NCBI GenBank assembly: GCA_937901105.1
Contig: CALCHD010000241.1
Location: 1-7,433 of the forward strand
DNA from: an uncultured Bacteroidales bacterium
Lineage (GTDB): Bacteria > Bacteroidota > Bacteroidia > Bacteroidales > UBA932
Length of the DNA stretch: 7,433 bases
Reading direction: 5' to 3'
Positions 1-7,433 of the stretch are shown here, piece after piece. The notes below the pieces were generated by a model. That model was not told the origin of the DNA. It worked only from the letters and a program-made list of their open reading frames with translations, and ran no database searches. A program made the position numbers and the translations under genes. Numbering within the stretch: the first letter of the stretch is position 1; every line of letters begins with the position of its first letter.

Positions 1-75
1 AGAGATCAGGACCGCGAGGACGTAAAGTACGGGATCATGACCGCAGACGAATTCAAAAGCAAATGGTATGTTTAA
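1..75 (+). CDS. C-terminal end of a phage portal/minor capsid-like protein (partial, cut by window edge)
   Basis: Frame 1 is open from the first base to a TAA at 73-75, giving 24 residues. The stretch reads DREDVKYGIMTADEF and ends KSKWYV. The pattern D-R-x-D-V-x-x-G-x-M-(S/T)-x-x-E-(Y/F)-x-x-K-W-(Y/F) is one I associate with the C-terminal tail of portal or minor capsid proteins of Firmicutes siphophages; this is recall of family appearance, not a search. It sits 15 bp upstream of a scaffold-like gene on the same strand, which matches the usual portal-then-scaffold order in phage head modules. The fragment is too short for a firm family call; another phage head protein is possible. Confidence 0.45.
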   Translation, partial: RDQDREDVKYGIMTADEFKSKWYV

Positions 76-78
76 GAA

Positions 79-84
79 AAGGAG
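79..84 (+). promoter_or_regulatory. Strong Shine-Dalgarno (AAGGAG) for the scaffold-like gene
   Basis: AAGGAG lies 6 nt before the ATG at 91, followed by a second purine-rich AAGGAT. It decides the start of the scaffold-like gene. Ribosome binding sites of this strength are typical of Firmicutes and their phages. The korB, gdhA and susD starts in this window have none, and korA has only GGAG at 575-578, 10 nt from its ATG. Confidence 0.7.
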
Positions 85-90
85 AAGGAT

Positions 91-420
91 ATGAAAAGAG
101 AATTTCTTGAAGGACTCGGTCTTAATAAAGACGTAATAGATTCGATAATGTCCGAATACGGAAAAAGCATAGCTTCCTTAAAGGAAAAGGCGTCATCTTT
201 CGATGATCTTACAAGCGAGCTGAACGCTCTGAAGGAGGAAAAGGGCGGTATTGAAGGCGAGCTTGCCAAGATAGGCAAGGAATATTCCGCTTTCAAGCGC
301 GGGGTCATATCCGAGCTTATTGACGAGGCATGTCCCTCCTCTACTCTTGCAAAAAAGGAGCTTGGTATTCCAGAGAGCAAGGTTGCTCCTACTCAGATTC
401 CTGCACAGCAGGCTGAATAA
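91..420 (+). CDS. Phage capsid scaffold-like protein (GP20-type)
   Basis: This encodes 109 residues. The opening MKREFLEGLGL followed by VIDSIMSEYGKSI closely resembles phage minor structural GP20 scaffolds (Pfam Phage_GP20), which typically begin MKREFLKxLGL with D-x-I-M-x-E-x-G-K. Residues about 25-70 are rich in K, E, L and A with heptad-like spacing, as expected for a coiled coil. The C-terminal part contains KRGVISELIDEACPSS, similar to the capsid-binding tail of small scaffolds. Scaffolds guide prohead assembly and are not kept in the mature virion. The start is fixed by a strong Shine-Dalgarno at 79-84. The gene is shorter than the roughly 150-200 residues usual for this family. The major capsid gene expected downstream is absent. 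The family call rests on recognition of the N-terminus. Confidence 0.6.
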   Translation: MKREFLEGLGLNKDVIDSIMSEYGKSIASLKEKASSFDDLTSELNALKEEKGGIEGELAKIGKEYSAFKRGVISELIDEACPSSTLAKKELGIPESKVAPTQIPAQQAE

Positions 421-446
421 TGAAAATTAAGGCCTTGAGGGCTTAA
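420..446 (+). pseudogene. 8-codon overlapping mini-ORF, possible stub of a further phage gene
   Basis: The stop of the scaffold-like gene (TAA, 418-420) overlaps an ATG at 420-422 (TAATG), a common translational-coupling layout in phage operons. The frame reads MKIKALRA and stops at 444-446. The first residues resemble the start of small phage genes that begin MKVKALxxF, but nothing follows, so this is either a truncated stub or chance. A second TAATG overlap at 444-448 opens a 28-codon frame through the terminator; I do not regard that as coding. Confidence 0.2.
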
Positions 447-449
447 TGG

Positions 450-478
450 AAGGGTGGCGCAAGTCACCCTTTTTTTTA
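450..478 (+). terminator. Intrinsic terminator with GCAA tetraloop after the phage-like genes
   Basis: Stem AAGGGTGGC (450-458) pairs with GTCACCCTT (463-471) through eight Watson-Crick pairs and one G-T wobble, closing a GCAA loop (459-462) of the GNRA class. Eight T residues run from 470 to 477. It ends the phage-like transcript and insulates it from the korA promoter downstream. Confidence 0.85.
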
Positions 479-487
479 TCAAATTAT

Positions 488-519
488 TTTTCAATCATAA
501 AGAATAATCATTACATTTG
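488..519 (+). promoter_or_regulatory. Predicted Bacteroidota-type promoter of the kor operon
   Basis: TACATTTG at 512-519 matches the Bacteroidetes -7 consensus TAnnTTTG. A T-run (TTTT, 488-491) sits 20 nt upstream, where the TTTG -33 element is expected, and matches it only partly. This predicts a start near 525 and a leader of about 60 nt before korA. A TATAAT at 520-525 follows directly but has no recognisable -35 partner. The 479-588 gap is AT-rich and holds nothing else I can recognise. Confidence 0.55.
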
Positions 520-588
520 TATAATCTTTTAAATACACTAACAACAATAACTGCGTAATTTAATACGTAACAGTGGAGAATTTTCTTT

Positions 589-2418
589 ATGGAACACAAA
601 ATTATTGACACAAAGGAGGTAGTAATCCGTTTCACCGGAGACTCGGGAGATGGAATGCAGCTAACCGGTACTTTGTTCGCAGATGCCTCTGCGCTGTACG
701 GAAATGAAATTTCTACATTTCCGGATTATCCGGCTGAGATCAGGGCACCGCAGGGTACTGTAGCAGGAGTATCGGGATTCCAAGTACACATTGGACAGAC
801 AGAGGTTAAGACTCCAGGAGATTTCTGCGACGTTTTGGTTGCAATGAACCCAGCTGCTTTGAAAGCGAATGCAAAATGGGCTAAACCTGGTGCGAGCATT
901 ATCCTTGACGAGGATTCATTTGATGAGAAAGGCCTTGAGAAGGCCGGCTTCAAGACAAACGATCCTATTGAGGAGATGAACCTTAAAGATTATCATATCG
1001 TTTGGGCTCCTATCACTTCTCTTACCAAAGAGTCGTTGAAGGACAGCGGTCTTGACAACAAGTCCATTATCCGATGCAAGAACTTGTTCACATTGGGTAT
1101 GTGCTACTTCATGTTCAACCGTCCTCTTCATTTCACAGAAGAGTACCTTGAGAAAAAATTTGCGAAGAAACCGGCTCTTATTGCACCTAACAAGAAGGTG
1201 TTGAACGACGGTTACAACTACGCACACAATATTCACGCAATTCCTAACACTTACAGAATTGAGCCTGCAAAACAGGAGCCGGGCATCTACAGAAGCATCA
1301 ACGGTAACCAGGCTACTGCTTGGGGCCTTTTGGCTGCTTCAGAGAAATCTGGCCTTCCTCTATTCTGCGGTTCATACCCTATCACCCCTGCAACTGTAAT
1401 CCTTGAGGAGCTTGCTATCCACAAGGCATTCGGTGCAAAGACTGTACAGTGTGAGGATGAGATTGCAGGTATCTGTACTTCAGTGGGTGCCGCATATGCA
1501 GGTAACCTTGCTGTAACTACAACTTCAGGTCCTGGCCTTTCACTTAAATCAGAGGCTATGGGTCTTGCTATGATTACAGAGCTTCCTCTAGTAATCGTAG
1601 ATGTTCAGAGAAGTGGTCCTTCTACCGGTATCCCTACAAAGACTGAGCAGACAGACCTTGCACAGGCTCTATACGGAAGAAACGGAGAGTGTCCTATCAT
1701 GGTAATGGCAGCACGTACTCCATCACACTGCTTTGAGTCTGCATTTTATGCTGCAAAATATGCTTTGGAGCACATGATGCCTGTTATTCTTCTTACAGAG
1801 GGCTTCATCGGCAACGGTTCAGAGCCTTGGAGAATTCCTGATATGAGCACTTATCCTTCTATCAATGCTCCTATCATTGACAAATGCGAGGGCAAATTCA
1901 AGCCATACGAGAGAGACCTTGAGCGTTGGGCAAGACGTTGGGCTCATCCTGGAACACCAGGTTTGGAGCACAGGGTTGGAGGTTTGGAGAAAGCAGAGAA
2001 CGGTGCTGTTTCTTCAGATCCTGAGAACCACGAGATCATGGTTAAGAACAGAGCAGAGAAAGTTGCAAGAGTTGCAAACTACATCCCAGAGCTTGAGGTT
2101 ATGGGTAACCAGGAAGGTGATGTGCTTGTAGTTGGCTGGGGTGGTACTTACGGTCACCTTTACACTGCAACAAAACAGTTGCTTGACGAGGGCAAGAACG
2201 TTGGTTTCGCACACTTCGACTATATCAACCCGCTTCCTAAGAACACTGCAGAGGTATTCAAGAAATTCAAGAAGATTATCGTTTGCGAGCTTAACAGCGG
2301 CCAGTTTGTGAACTACTTGAGAGGACAGTATCCTGAGTTTGCATTCGAGCAGTTGAACAAGGTTCAGGGACAGCCATTTATCGTTAAGGAGATTGTTGAC
2401 GCAGTTAACGCTCTATAA
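589..2418 (+). CDS. korA: 2-oxoacid (2-oxoglutarate):ferredoxin oxidoreductase, fused gamma-alpha subunit
   Basis: This encodes 609 residues, the usual size of fused gamma-alpha subunits of two-subunit 2-oxoacid:ferredoxin oxidoreductases. With the beta subunit it interconverts a 2-oxoacid plus CoA with acyl-CoA, CO2 and reduced ferredoxin in the cytoplasm. Residues 1 to about 200 are the gamma domain, with the glycine-rich GDSGDGMQ motif at 17-24. The alpha (TPP pyrimidine-binding) domain follows, with the conserved YPITP at 263-267. Then come GNGSEPWRIP, PGTPGLEHRVGGLEK and the C-terminal domain with VGWGGTYGH and NPLP. The ATG at 589 has a weak GGAG 10 nt upstream and is preceded by a -7 element at 512-519. 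korB starts 26 nt downstream, so the two are very probably co-transcribed. 2-Oxoglutarate is favoured because gdhA follows, but the sequence alone does not fix substrate choice. Confidence 0.93.
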   Translation: MEHKIIDTKEVVIRFTGDSGDGMQLTGTLFADASALYGNEISTFPDYPAEIRAPQGTVAGVSGFQVHIGQTEVKTPGDFCDVLVAMNPAALKANAKWAKPGASIILDEDSFDEKGLEKAGFKTNDPIEEMNLKDYHIVWAPITSLTKESLKDSGLDNKSIIRCKNLFTLGMCYFMFNRPLHFTEEYLEKKFAKKPALIAPNKKVLNDGYNYAHNIHAIPNTYRIEPAKQEPGIYRSINGNQATAWGLLAASEKSGLPLFCGSYPITPATVILEELAIHKAFGAKTVQCEDEIAGICTSVGAAYAGNLAVTTTSGPGLSLKSEAMGLAMITELPLVIVDVQRSGPSTGIPTKTEQTDLAQALYGRNGECPIMVMAARTPSHCFESAFYAAKYALEHMMPVILLTEGFIGNGSEPWRIPDMSTYPSINAPIIDKCEGKFKPYERDLERWARRWAHPGTPGLEHRVGGLEKAENGAVSSDPENHEIMVKNRAEKVARVANYIPELEVMGNQEGDVLVVGWGGTYGHLYTATKQLLDEGKNVGFAHFDYINPLPKNTAEVFKKFKKIIVCELNSGQFVNYLRGQYPEFAFEQLNKVQGQPFIVKEIVDAVNAL

Positions 2419-2444
2419 TCATTTACATCTAAAGAAACATTGTT

Positions 2445-3464
2445 ATGAAATATACATCACAAGACTTTAAAAGTGATCAGGAAGTAAAATGGTGTCCGGG
2501 TTGTGGTGACCACGCAATTTTGGCATCAGTGCTTAAAGCAATGCCTGAAGTATGTGAGGAGCTTAACATCAACAAGGAGGACTTGGTATTCGTATCAGGT
2601 ATCGGTTGTTCTTCACGTTTCCCTTATTATATGAACACTTACGGTTTCCACTCAATCCATGGTAGAGCTACAGCTATCTCTACAGGTGTGAAGGTGGCTA
2701 ACCCAAAACTTTCTGTATGGCAGGCTACAGGTGACGGTGACTCACTTGCTATTGGAGGTAACCACTTCATCCACGCTATCAGAAGAAATATCGACCTTAA
2801 CATCATTCTTTTCAACAACAGAATCTATGGATTGACAAAAGGTCAGTACTCACCTACTTCAAAGAAAGGTATTGTAACCAAGACTTCACCTTACGGTTCA
2901 ATTGAGGAGCCGTTCACTCCAGGTAACCTTGTTTTGGGTGCAAGAGGTACATTCTTTGCAAGAAGCTTGGATTCAGAGCTTAAGTTGAATCAGGAGATTA
3001 TGGTTCAGGCTGCAAAACATAAAGGTACTTCAATCATGGAGATGCTTGTAAACTGTGTCATCTTCAACGACGGTACTCACCAGGAGTTTGCAGAGAGATC
3101 TGTAAGAGCTGACAGAACAATCGTTCTAAAACATGGCGAGCCTATGATCTTTGGTGCAAACAGAGACAAAGGTCTTGTTCTTGACGGCCTTCAGCTTAAA
3201 GTTGTGACCATTGGCGAGAATGGTGTGACAGAGAAGGATATCCTTGTACATGATGCAAAATCAGATGACAAGCTTCCTATCCACACTATGCTGGCAAATA
3301 TGAAATATCCTGATTACCCAGTAGCTTTGGGTGTTATCAGAGATGTTGAGGACTCAACTTATGATGAGAACGTACACAATCAGGTTGCTGAAGTTAAAGA
3401 GAAAGCAAAGATCTCCACTATCGACCAGCTATTGCGTTCAGGAGCAACTTGGGAGGTAAAATAA
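2445..3464 (+). CDS. korB: 2-oxoacid (2-oxoglutarate):ferredoxin oxidoreductase, beta subunit
   Basis: This encodes 339 residues, normal for the family. It binds thiamine diphosphate and one [4Fe-4S] cluster. The TPP/Mg motif begins with GDGD at 96-99 and continues to FNNRIYGLTKGQ at 123-134. Cysteines at 17 and 20 (CPGCG), 55 (GIGCSSR) and 204 (LVNC) match in spacing the four cluster ligands known from archaeal two-subunit enzymes. The motif Y-S-P-T-S at 135-139 is also conserved. The C-terminal region (about 210-339) is the usual beta-subunit extension. No separate ferredoxin-like delta subunit is encoded beside it, consistent with the two-subunit type that passes electrons straight to free ferredoxin. 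No Shine-Dalgarno is visible. The stop at 3462-3464 touches a sigma70-like -35 element. Confidence 0.93.
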   Translation: MKYTSQDFKSDQEVKWCPGCGDHAILASVLKAMPEVCEELNINKEDLVFVSGIGCSSRFPYYMNTYGFHSIHGRATAISTGVKVANPKLSVWQATGDGDSLAIGGNHFIHAIRRNIDLNIILFNNRIYGLTKGQYSPTSKKGIVTKTSPYGSIEEPFTPGNLVLGARGTFFARSLDSELKLNQEIMVQAAKHKGTSIMEMLVNCVIFNDGTHQEFAERSVRADRTIVLKHGEPMIFGANRDKGLVLDGLQLKVVTIGENGVTEKDILVHDAKSDDKLPIHTMLANMKYPDYPVALGVIRDVEDSTYDENVHNQVAEVKEKAKISTIDQLLRSGATWEVK

Positions 3465-3493
3465 TTGACATTACAGTATTAATTAACTATAAT
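3465..3493 (+). promoter_or_regulatory. Perfect sigma70-consensus promoter sequence upstream of gdhA
   Basis: TTGACA (3465-3470) starts at the base after the korB stop and is followed, after exactly 17 nt, by TATAAT (3488-3493). Both hexamers and the spacer match the E. coli sigma70 optimum. The predicted start lies near 3500, giving gdhA a leader of about 30 nt. I found no TAnnTTTG element in the korB-gdhA gap. Use by the host's own sigma factor is uncertain, because Bacteroidota sigma-A prefers TTTG/TAnnTTTG and chance matches are possible in AT-rich DNA. Confidence 0.5.
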
Positions 3494-3528
3494 TAAACAA
3501 AAACAACTTAAAATAATTTATTACAGTT

Positions 3529-4872
<1,344 letters not shown>

Positions 4873-4900
4873 TTCTAGAGAGATACTTCAACATAATACA

Positions 4901-4930
4901 AAGAGGCAGCCATAAGGCTGCCTCTTTTTT
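4901..4930 (+). terminator. Intrinsic terminator of the kor-gdhA operon
   Basis: An 11-bp perfect stem, AAGAGGCAGCC (4901-4911) with GGCTGCCTCTT (4916-4926), closes an ATAA loop and is followed by a T-run to 4930. It lies 28 nt after the gdhA stop. Its upstream flank has only three A residues, so it should act mainly on the + strand. Confidence 0.9.
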
Positions 4931-5000
4931 GCTGTTTTAAACGTTATAAGGGCGTTTTTATAGAAATCCAGTCCTGGTATATCAATGTATACGATACTCC

Positions 5001-5033
5001 AAAAAAAAAGGGTGTTTCCGAAGAAACACCCTT
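5001..5033 (-). terminator. Intrinsic terminator of the susCD transcript (cUUCGg tetraloop)
   Basis: Read on the minus strand, AAGGGTGTTTC (5033-5023) pairs perfectly over 11 bp with GAAACACCCTT (5018-5008), closing a TTCG loop flanked by C and G. This is the very stable cUUCGg hairpin. Nine T residues follow (complement of 5009-5001). It begins 22 nt after the susD stop and faces the gdhA terminator about 70 bp away, so read-through between the convergent operons should be low. Confidence 0.92.
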
Positions 5034-5055
5034 AATTTGTTTATTTGAAATCCTA

Positions 5056-6516
5056 TTATCTCTCGTTCTGAACTTTGATATTAGGGTTTCTGTCAAACTC
5101 ACTCTGAGGGATCTGGAACAACCAGTCACCAGCGCCTGCAGGAATGGTAAACATGTGTGAAATAGCGTGGTTACCATTACGTACAAGTGGTTTGTTGTAA
5201 CGTTTCAAGTCAAAGAACTCAGTACCGATCTCACCGTAAAGCTCTTTTCTTCTCTCAAGAAGGATCTCCTCAACTAGATCGTTGCCAGTGTTTGCTGATT
5301 TAACAGCCTGTGGATCTCTGTGTTTCTGTAGCTCATATAGAACAGCGTGACCCTCAGTCTCTTTACCAGCTCTAACTAGAGCCTCAGCCTCAACTAGGTA
5401 CATCTCTGAAGCTCTGTGCATTCCGTAGTCACCGCATGCGTCAGCGTTGTCCTGGAACTTGAATGAACCCCATTTACCCCAGCTAGGATATGATGCAGAG
5501 ATGTCAACGAAAGTGTTTCTCATATCGGTGTCAGTGAAGTTAGGTACGAAAGTCTCGTTGATGAAGAAGTTCTTGTAACCTGCCTGTTTTCTGAAGATGT
5601 CAATGTGTGAGAATAGAGAAGCATAACCCATAGCCTGGTCAGACTGGATAGGGAATCCCCAGATCCACTCAGTGTTGGCATCTTTGATTGAGTTGAAGCC
5701 AGTTGACTGGTAAACAGCTTTGCTCATTAGGGTGTAGCCAGCTCTAGCAGCTTTAGCGTCAGCAGCAGCTGCAGTCCAGTTACCCATCTCAAGGTTAACG
5801 TTAGCTCTCCAAAGCAACGCAACGCGTTTGTTGATACGGAAGATGTCAGCTCTCTCATCAGTTAGAGTTGTAACAGCCTCGTCCAAGTCAGCAAGAATCT
5901 GAGTAAATACCTCTTTCATGCTAGCTCTGTCGTTACCTTTAGTCTCTGATGAAGTAGGCTCTGTGTATAGAGGAACACAAGGAGCGTTCTCACCAGCGTG
6001 AACGTATGAGAACTGGAATGCTCTAGCAAGGTTGAAGTATGAGTAAGCACGGATAGCTTTAAGCTCTGCTACAGCTGCAGCTTTAGCAGCATCACCTAGA
6101 GTGCTCTCCTGAATACCAACGATCTTAGTGTTAACGTCATTGATAACCTCGTAGAACATAGCCCAGTAGTAGCTAGACTGGTAACCAGTTTTTGAAGAGA
6201 TTGTTGGATGCCACTGTGACTCATATGTCCACCACTGGCCAGGATTAGATACGATATCATTACCCATAAAATCCAAACCTAGGAAATAGAAACGGTAACC
6301 AACAGTAACGTGTCTGTCGTAGTAGTACTCCTTCATTAGGTCGATAGAACCTACAATTGCGTTTGTTACAGTTGCCTGGTCAGCATAGATGATGTTTGGA
6401 GTAACTGAACCATCGTGTGGCTGAGCTACATCCAACCAGTCGTTACCACAACTGGTAAGTGCAAACGCTGTCAATATTACTAGAAATAACTTTTTCATTT
6501 TCTTATTCTTTATCAT
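5056..6516 (-). CDS. SusD/RagB-family outer-membrane nutrient-binding lipoprotein
   Basis: This encodes 486 residues. SusD-type lipoproteins sit on the cell surface and cap the SusC transporter, capturing glycans or peptides. A lipoprotein signal is visible: basic start, hydrophobic core (LFLVILTAFAL) and lipobox LTSC with Cys23. The N-terminal SusD-like region carries the helical LKAIRAYSYFNLARAF and the TPR-like RVALLWRANVNLEMGNW. The C-terminal SusD_RagB domain has MHRASEMYLVEAEALVRAGKE (about 366-386, given here as a landmark), then ILLERRKELYGEIG and FFDLKRYN, ending with IPQSEFDRNPN. The first ATG is 7 nt after the susC stop. An in-frame ATG at 6496-6498 (Met7, MKKLF) gives a tidier 17-residue signal with an A-rich upstream and may be the real start. 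The substrate cannot be told; no glycoside hydrolase or sensor gene is in view. Confidence 0.93.
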   Translation of the reverse strand: MIKNKKMKKLFLVILTAFALTSCGNDWLDVAQPHDGSVTPNIIYADQATVTNAIVGSIDLMKEYYYDRHVTVGYRFYFLGLDFMGNDIVSNPGQWWTYESQWHPTISSKTGYQSSYYWAMFYEVINDVNTKIVGIQESTLGDAAKAAAVAELKAIRAYSYFNLARAFQFSYVHAGENAPCVPLYTEPTSSETKGNDRASMKEVFTQILADLDEAVTTLTDERADIFRINKRVALLWRANVNLEMGNWTAAAADAKAARAGYTLMSKAVYQSTGFNSIKDANTEWIWGFPIQSDQAMGYASLFSHIDIFRKQAGYKNFFINETFVPNFTDTDMRNTFVDISASYPSWGKWGSFKFQDNADACGDYGMHRASEMYLVEAEALVRAGKETEGHAVLYELQKHRDPQAVKSANTGNDLVEEILLERRKELYGEIGTEFFDLKRYNKPLVRNGNHAISHMFTIPAGAGDWLFQIPQSEFDRNPNIKVQNER

Positions 6517-6523
6517 GAGTTAA

Positions 6524-7333
6524 TTAAAACTGCAAGTTGATACCAAATGAGATAACTTTTAGTGAAGATGAGTTGTTGTTTGTCAAACCCTCAATACCCA
6601 TCTCTGGATCCAAACCGTCAGTTCCGAATAGAGTTGCAAGGTTGTCACCAGTTGCATAAACTTTCAAACCTGCAAAACCTGCTTTCTTAACAGCTGGGAT
6701 TGTTGAAAGGTCGTATCCGATAGTTACGTTACGAAGTCTCAAGTAATCACCTTTTCTCAAGAATGCTGTAGAAGTGTTGCTGTAGTCCATCTCGTTGATA
6801 GCTGGGATGCTGGTGATGTCACCAGGTTTCTGCCATCTCTTAAGAACGTCTGCTGAAGACTGGTAACCAGTTCTGTCATCTGAGAACATATGCATCAATC
6901 CTGCGTAGTCTGAATCGTATACTTTATGACCTAGAGCAAATGAAGCAAGTACATTTACATATAGGCCTTTCCATGCGAAGTTAGTGCTGATACCGCCAAT
7001 GTATTTAGGTAGAGCGTCACCAACAATGTATCTTGTAGCCTCTGAGTGAGCTTTAGTAGTCTCAACACCTGTTACGTTACCCTCTGCATCTACAACGTCT
7101 TTGTACCACATAGGTTTACCGTCCTGAGGATCTACACCTGCATATTTCTGCATGTACCATGAGTAACGGCTCTTGCCAACCTCAATTCTCTTGTAGTTAG
7201 AAGCGTTGAAGCCTGCAGCCTGCTCCTCTGGAAGTGCGCTGATCTCATTGTGCTGGTAAGAGATGTTCATTCCTAGATCCCAAGACATGTCTTTAGTCTG
7301 AAGAACGATACCTTTAACATCAAACTCAACACC
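6524..7333 (-). CDS. SusC/RagA-family TonB-dependent transporter, C-terminal part only
   Basis: About 270 residues of the C-terminal beta-barrel of a SusC-type TonB-dependent receptor, which imports ligands handed over by SusD using TonB energy. Recognisable features are the strand pattern VLQTKDMSWDLGMNISYQHN, the GDYLRLRNVTIGYDL motif, the GLKVYATGDNLATLF and GLDPEMG segments, and a last strand ending FGINLQF with the terminal Phe typical of outer-membrane barrels. A full SusC is about 1000 residues, so the signal peptide, plug domain and most of the barrel are missing. The frame stays open to the window edge, but beyond about 7313-7333 the residues are no longer SusC-like and match a phosphodiesterase N-terminus. 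The apparent ATG at 7367-7369 belongs to that foreign part and is not a SusC start. susD lies 7 nt downstream. Confidence 0.88.
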   Translation of the reverse strand, partial: GVEFDVKGIVLQTKDMSWDLGMNISYQHNEISALPEEQAAGFNASNYKRIEVGKSRYSWYMQKYAGVDPQDGKPMWYKDVVDAEGNVTGVETTKAHSEATRYIVGDALPKYIGGISTNFAWKGLYVNVLASFALGHKVYDSDYAGLMHMFSDDRTGYQSSADVLKRWQKPGDITSIPAINEMDYSNTSTAFLRKGDYLRLRNVTIGYDLSTIPAVKKAGFAGLKVYATGDNLATLFGTDGLDPEMGIEGLTNNNSSSLKVISFGINLQF

Positions 7334-7433
7334 GTAGCCCTTTTGCTTGGCACGTCTAAATGCTTCCATACTGTTTTCGGGTGCAGTCGAGCTATTATGA
7401 AGACCTCTATGTGCAAAATAAAACCCACTAAAA
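7316..7433 (-). pseudogene. N-terminal fragment of a glycerophosphodiester phosphodiesterase, joined in frame to SusC
   Basis: Reading the minus strand from the window edge in the SusC frame gives FYFAHRGLHNSS, then TAPENSMEAFRRAKQKGYG, then VEFDV. This is the hallmark start of GDPD enzymes, which hydrolyse glycerophosphodiesters to glycerol-3-phosphate and an alcohol. The HRG histidine, the PENS glutamate and the E-x-D pair (codons at 7325-7327 and 7319-7321) are the expected catalytic and metal-binding residues. A GDPD would continue with something like LTKDG...VVFHD; here the sequence turns into SusC barrel instead. The style (FAHRGLH, GYGVEFDV) resembles Firmicutes GDPDs. This could be an assembly chimera or a real recombinant; only about 39 codons are visible. 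Confidence 0.72.

Noticed and set aside
72..380. 102-codon antisense frame across the scaffold-like gene.
   Set aside because: The composition is rich in serine and phenylalanine, as expected from the reverse of lysine- and glutamate-rich coiled-coil codons. It has no ribosome binding site or family resemblance.
465..477. The terminator after the phage-like gene and the susD terminator share a CACCC plus T-run of 13 nt.
   Set aside because: Short GC stem ends followed by T-runs recur among intrinsic terminators. The stems differ beyond this, so it is not evidence of a repeat or join.
479..588. Possible riboswitch, tRNA or attachment site in the gap before korA.
   Set aside because: I found no tRNA cloverleaf, no stable hairpin beyond the terminator, and no direct repeat that would mark an integration site. 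Only the promoter-like element stands out.
916..1236. Open reading frame of 106 codons antisense to korA.
   Set aside because: It lies wholly inside a clear conserved gene, has no start signal and shows no recognisable family. It is a shadow of korA codon use.
4977..4992. Small inverted repeat GTATAT-CAAT-GTATAC between the convergent terminators.
   Set aside because: The stem is six AT-rich pairs including one wobble, with no T-run and no nearby promoter. It is within chance expectation for AT-rich intergenic DNA.
7367..7369. ATG as the start of a 281-residue protein containing the SusC barrel.
   Set aside because: The frame continues open upstream to the window edge, and the residues before this ATG continue the GDPD motif (HRG...PENS). 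The Met is internal to that motif, not a start.

Overview
The core of the window (about 500-7330) looks like chromosome of a Bacteroidota (Bacteroidales-type) gut anaerobe. It carries a SusC/SusD outer-membrane nutrient-uptake pair, a two-subunit 2-oxoacid:ferredoxin oxidoreductase and a hexameric glutamate dehydrogenase. Most starts have no Shine-Dalgarno sequence, and the first operon is preceded by a TAnnTTTG-type -7 element. Both ends carry sequence that does not fit this core.

Left edge (1-478, + strand): the last 24 codons of a gene that resembles the C-terminus of a Firmicutes-phage portal or minor capsid protein, then a 109-residue coiled-coil protein resembling GP20-type phage scaffolds, with a strong Shine-Dalgarno. 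An 8-codon mini-ORF overlaps its stop. The segment closes with a GNRA-loop intrinsic terminator. No capsid gene follows.

Middle (479-4930, + strand): a promoter region, korA (fused gamma-alpha subunit), korB (TPP and Fe-S subunit) and gdhA, closed by an 11-bp-stem terminator. Kor can make 2-oxoglutarate from succinyl-CoA with reduced ferredoxin, and GdhA can aminate it to glutamate, so the genes form a carbon-to-nitrogen assimilation module. A textbook TTGACA-N17-TATAAT sequence lies between korB and gdhA.

Right (5001-7433, - strand): a convergent block with susD and the 3' end of susC upstream of it, ending in a cUUCGg-loop terminator that faces the gdhA terminator. At the right edge the SusC reading frame runs without a stop into a sequence that reads as the N-terminus of a glycerophosphodiester phosphodiesterase (HRG...PENS...GVEFDV). 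The switch falls on a short stretch that both families could encode.

The odd material at both ends suggests either a chimeric metagenome assembly or recent recombination. I see no evidence for a novel defence or mobile system. The unusual signals are the two discontinuities, the perfect sigma70-like promoter and the coenzyme-site sequence of GdhA.
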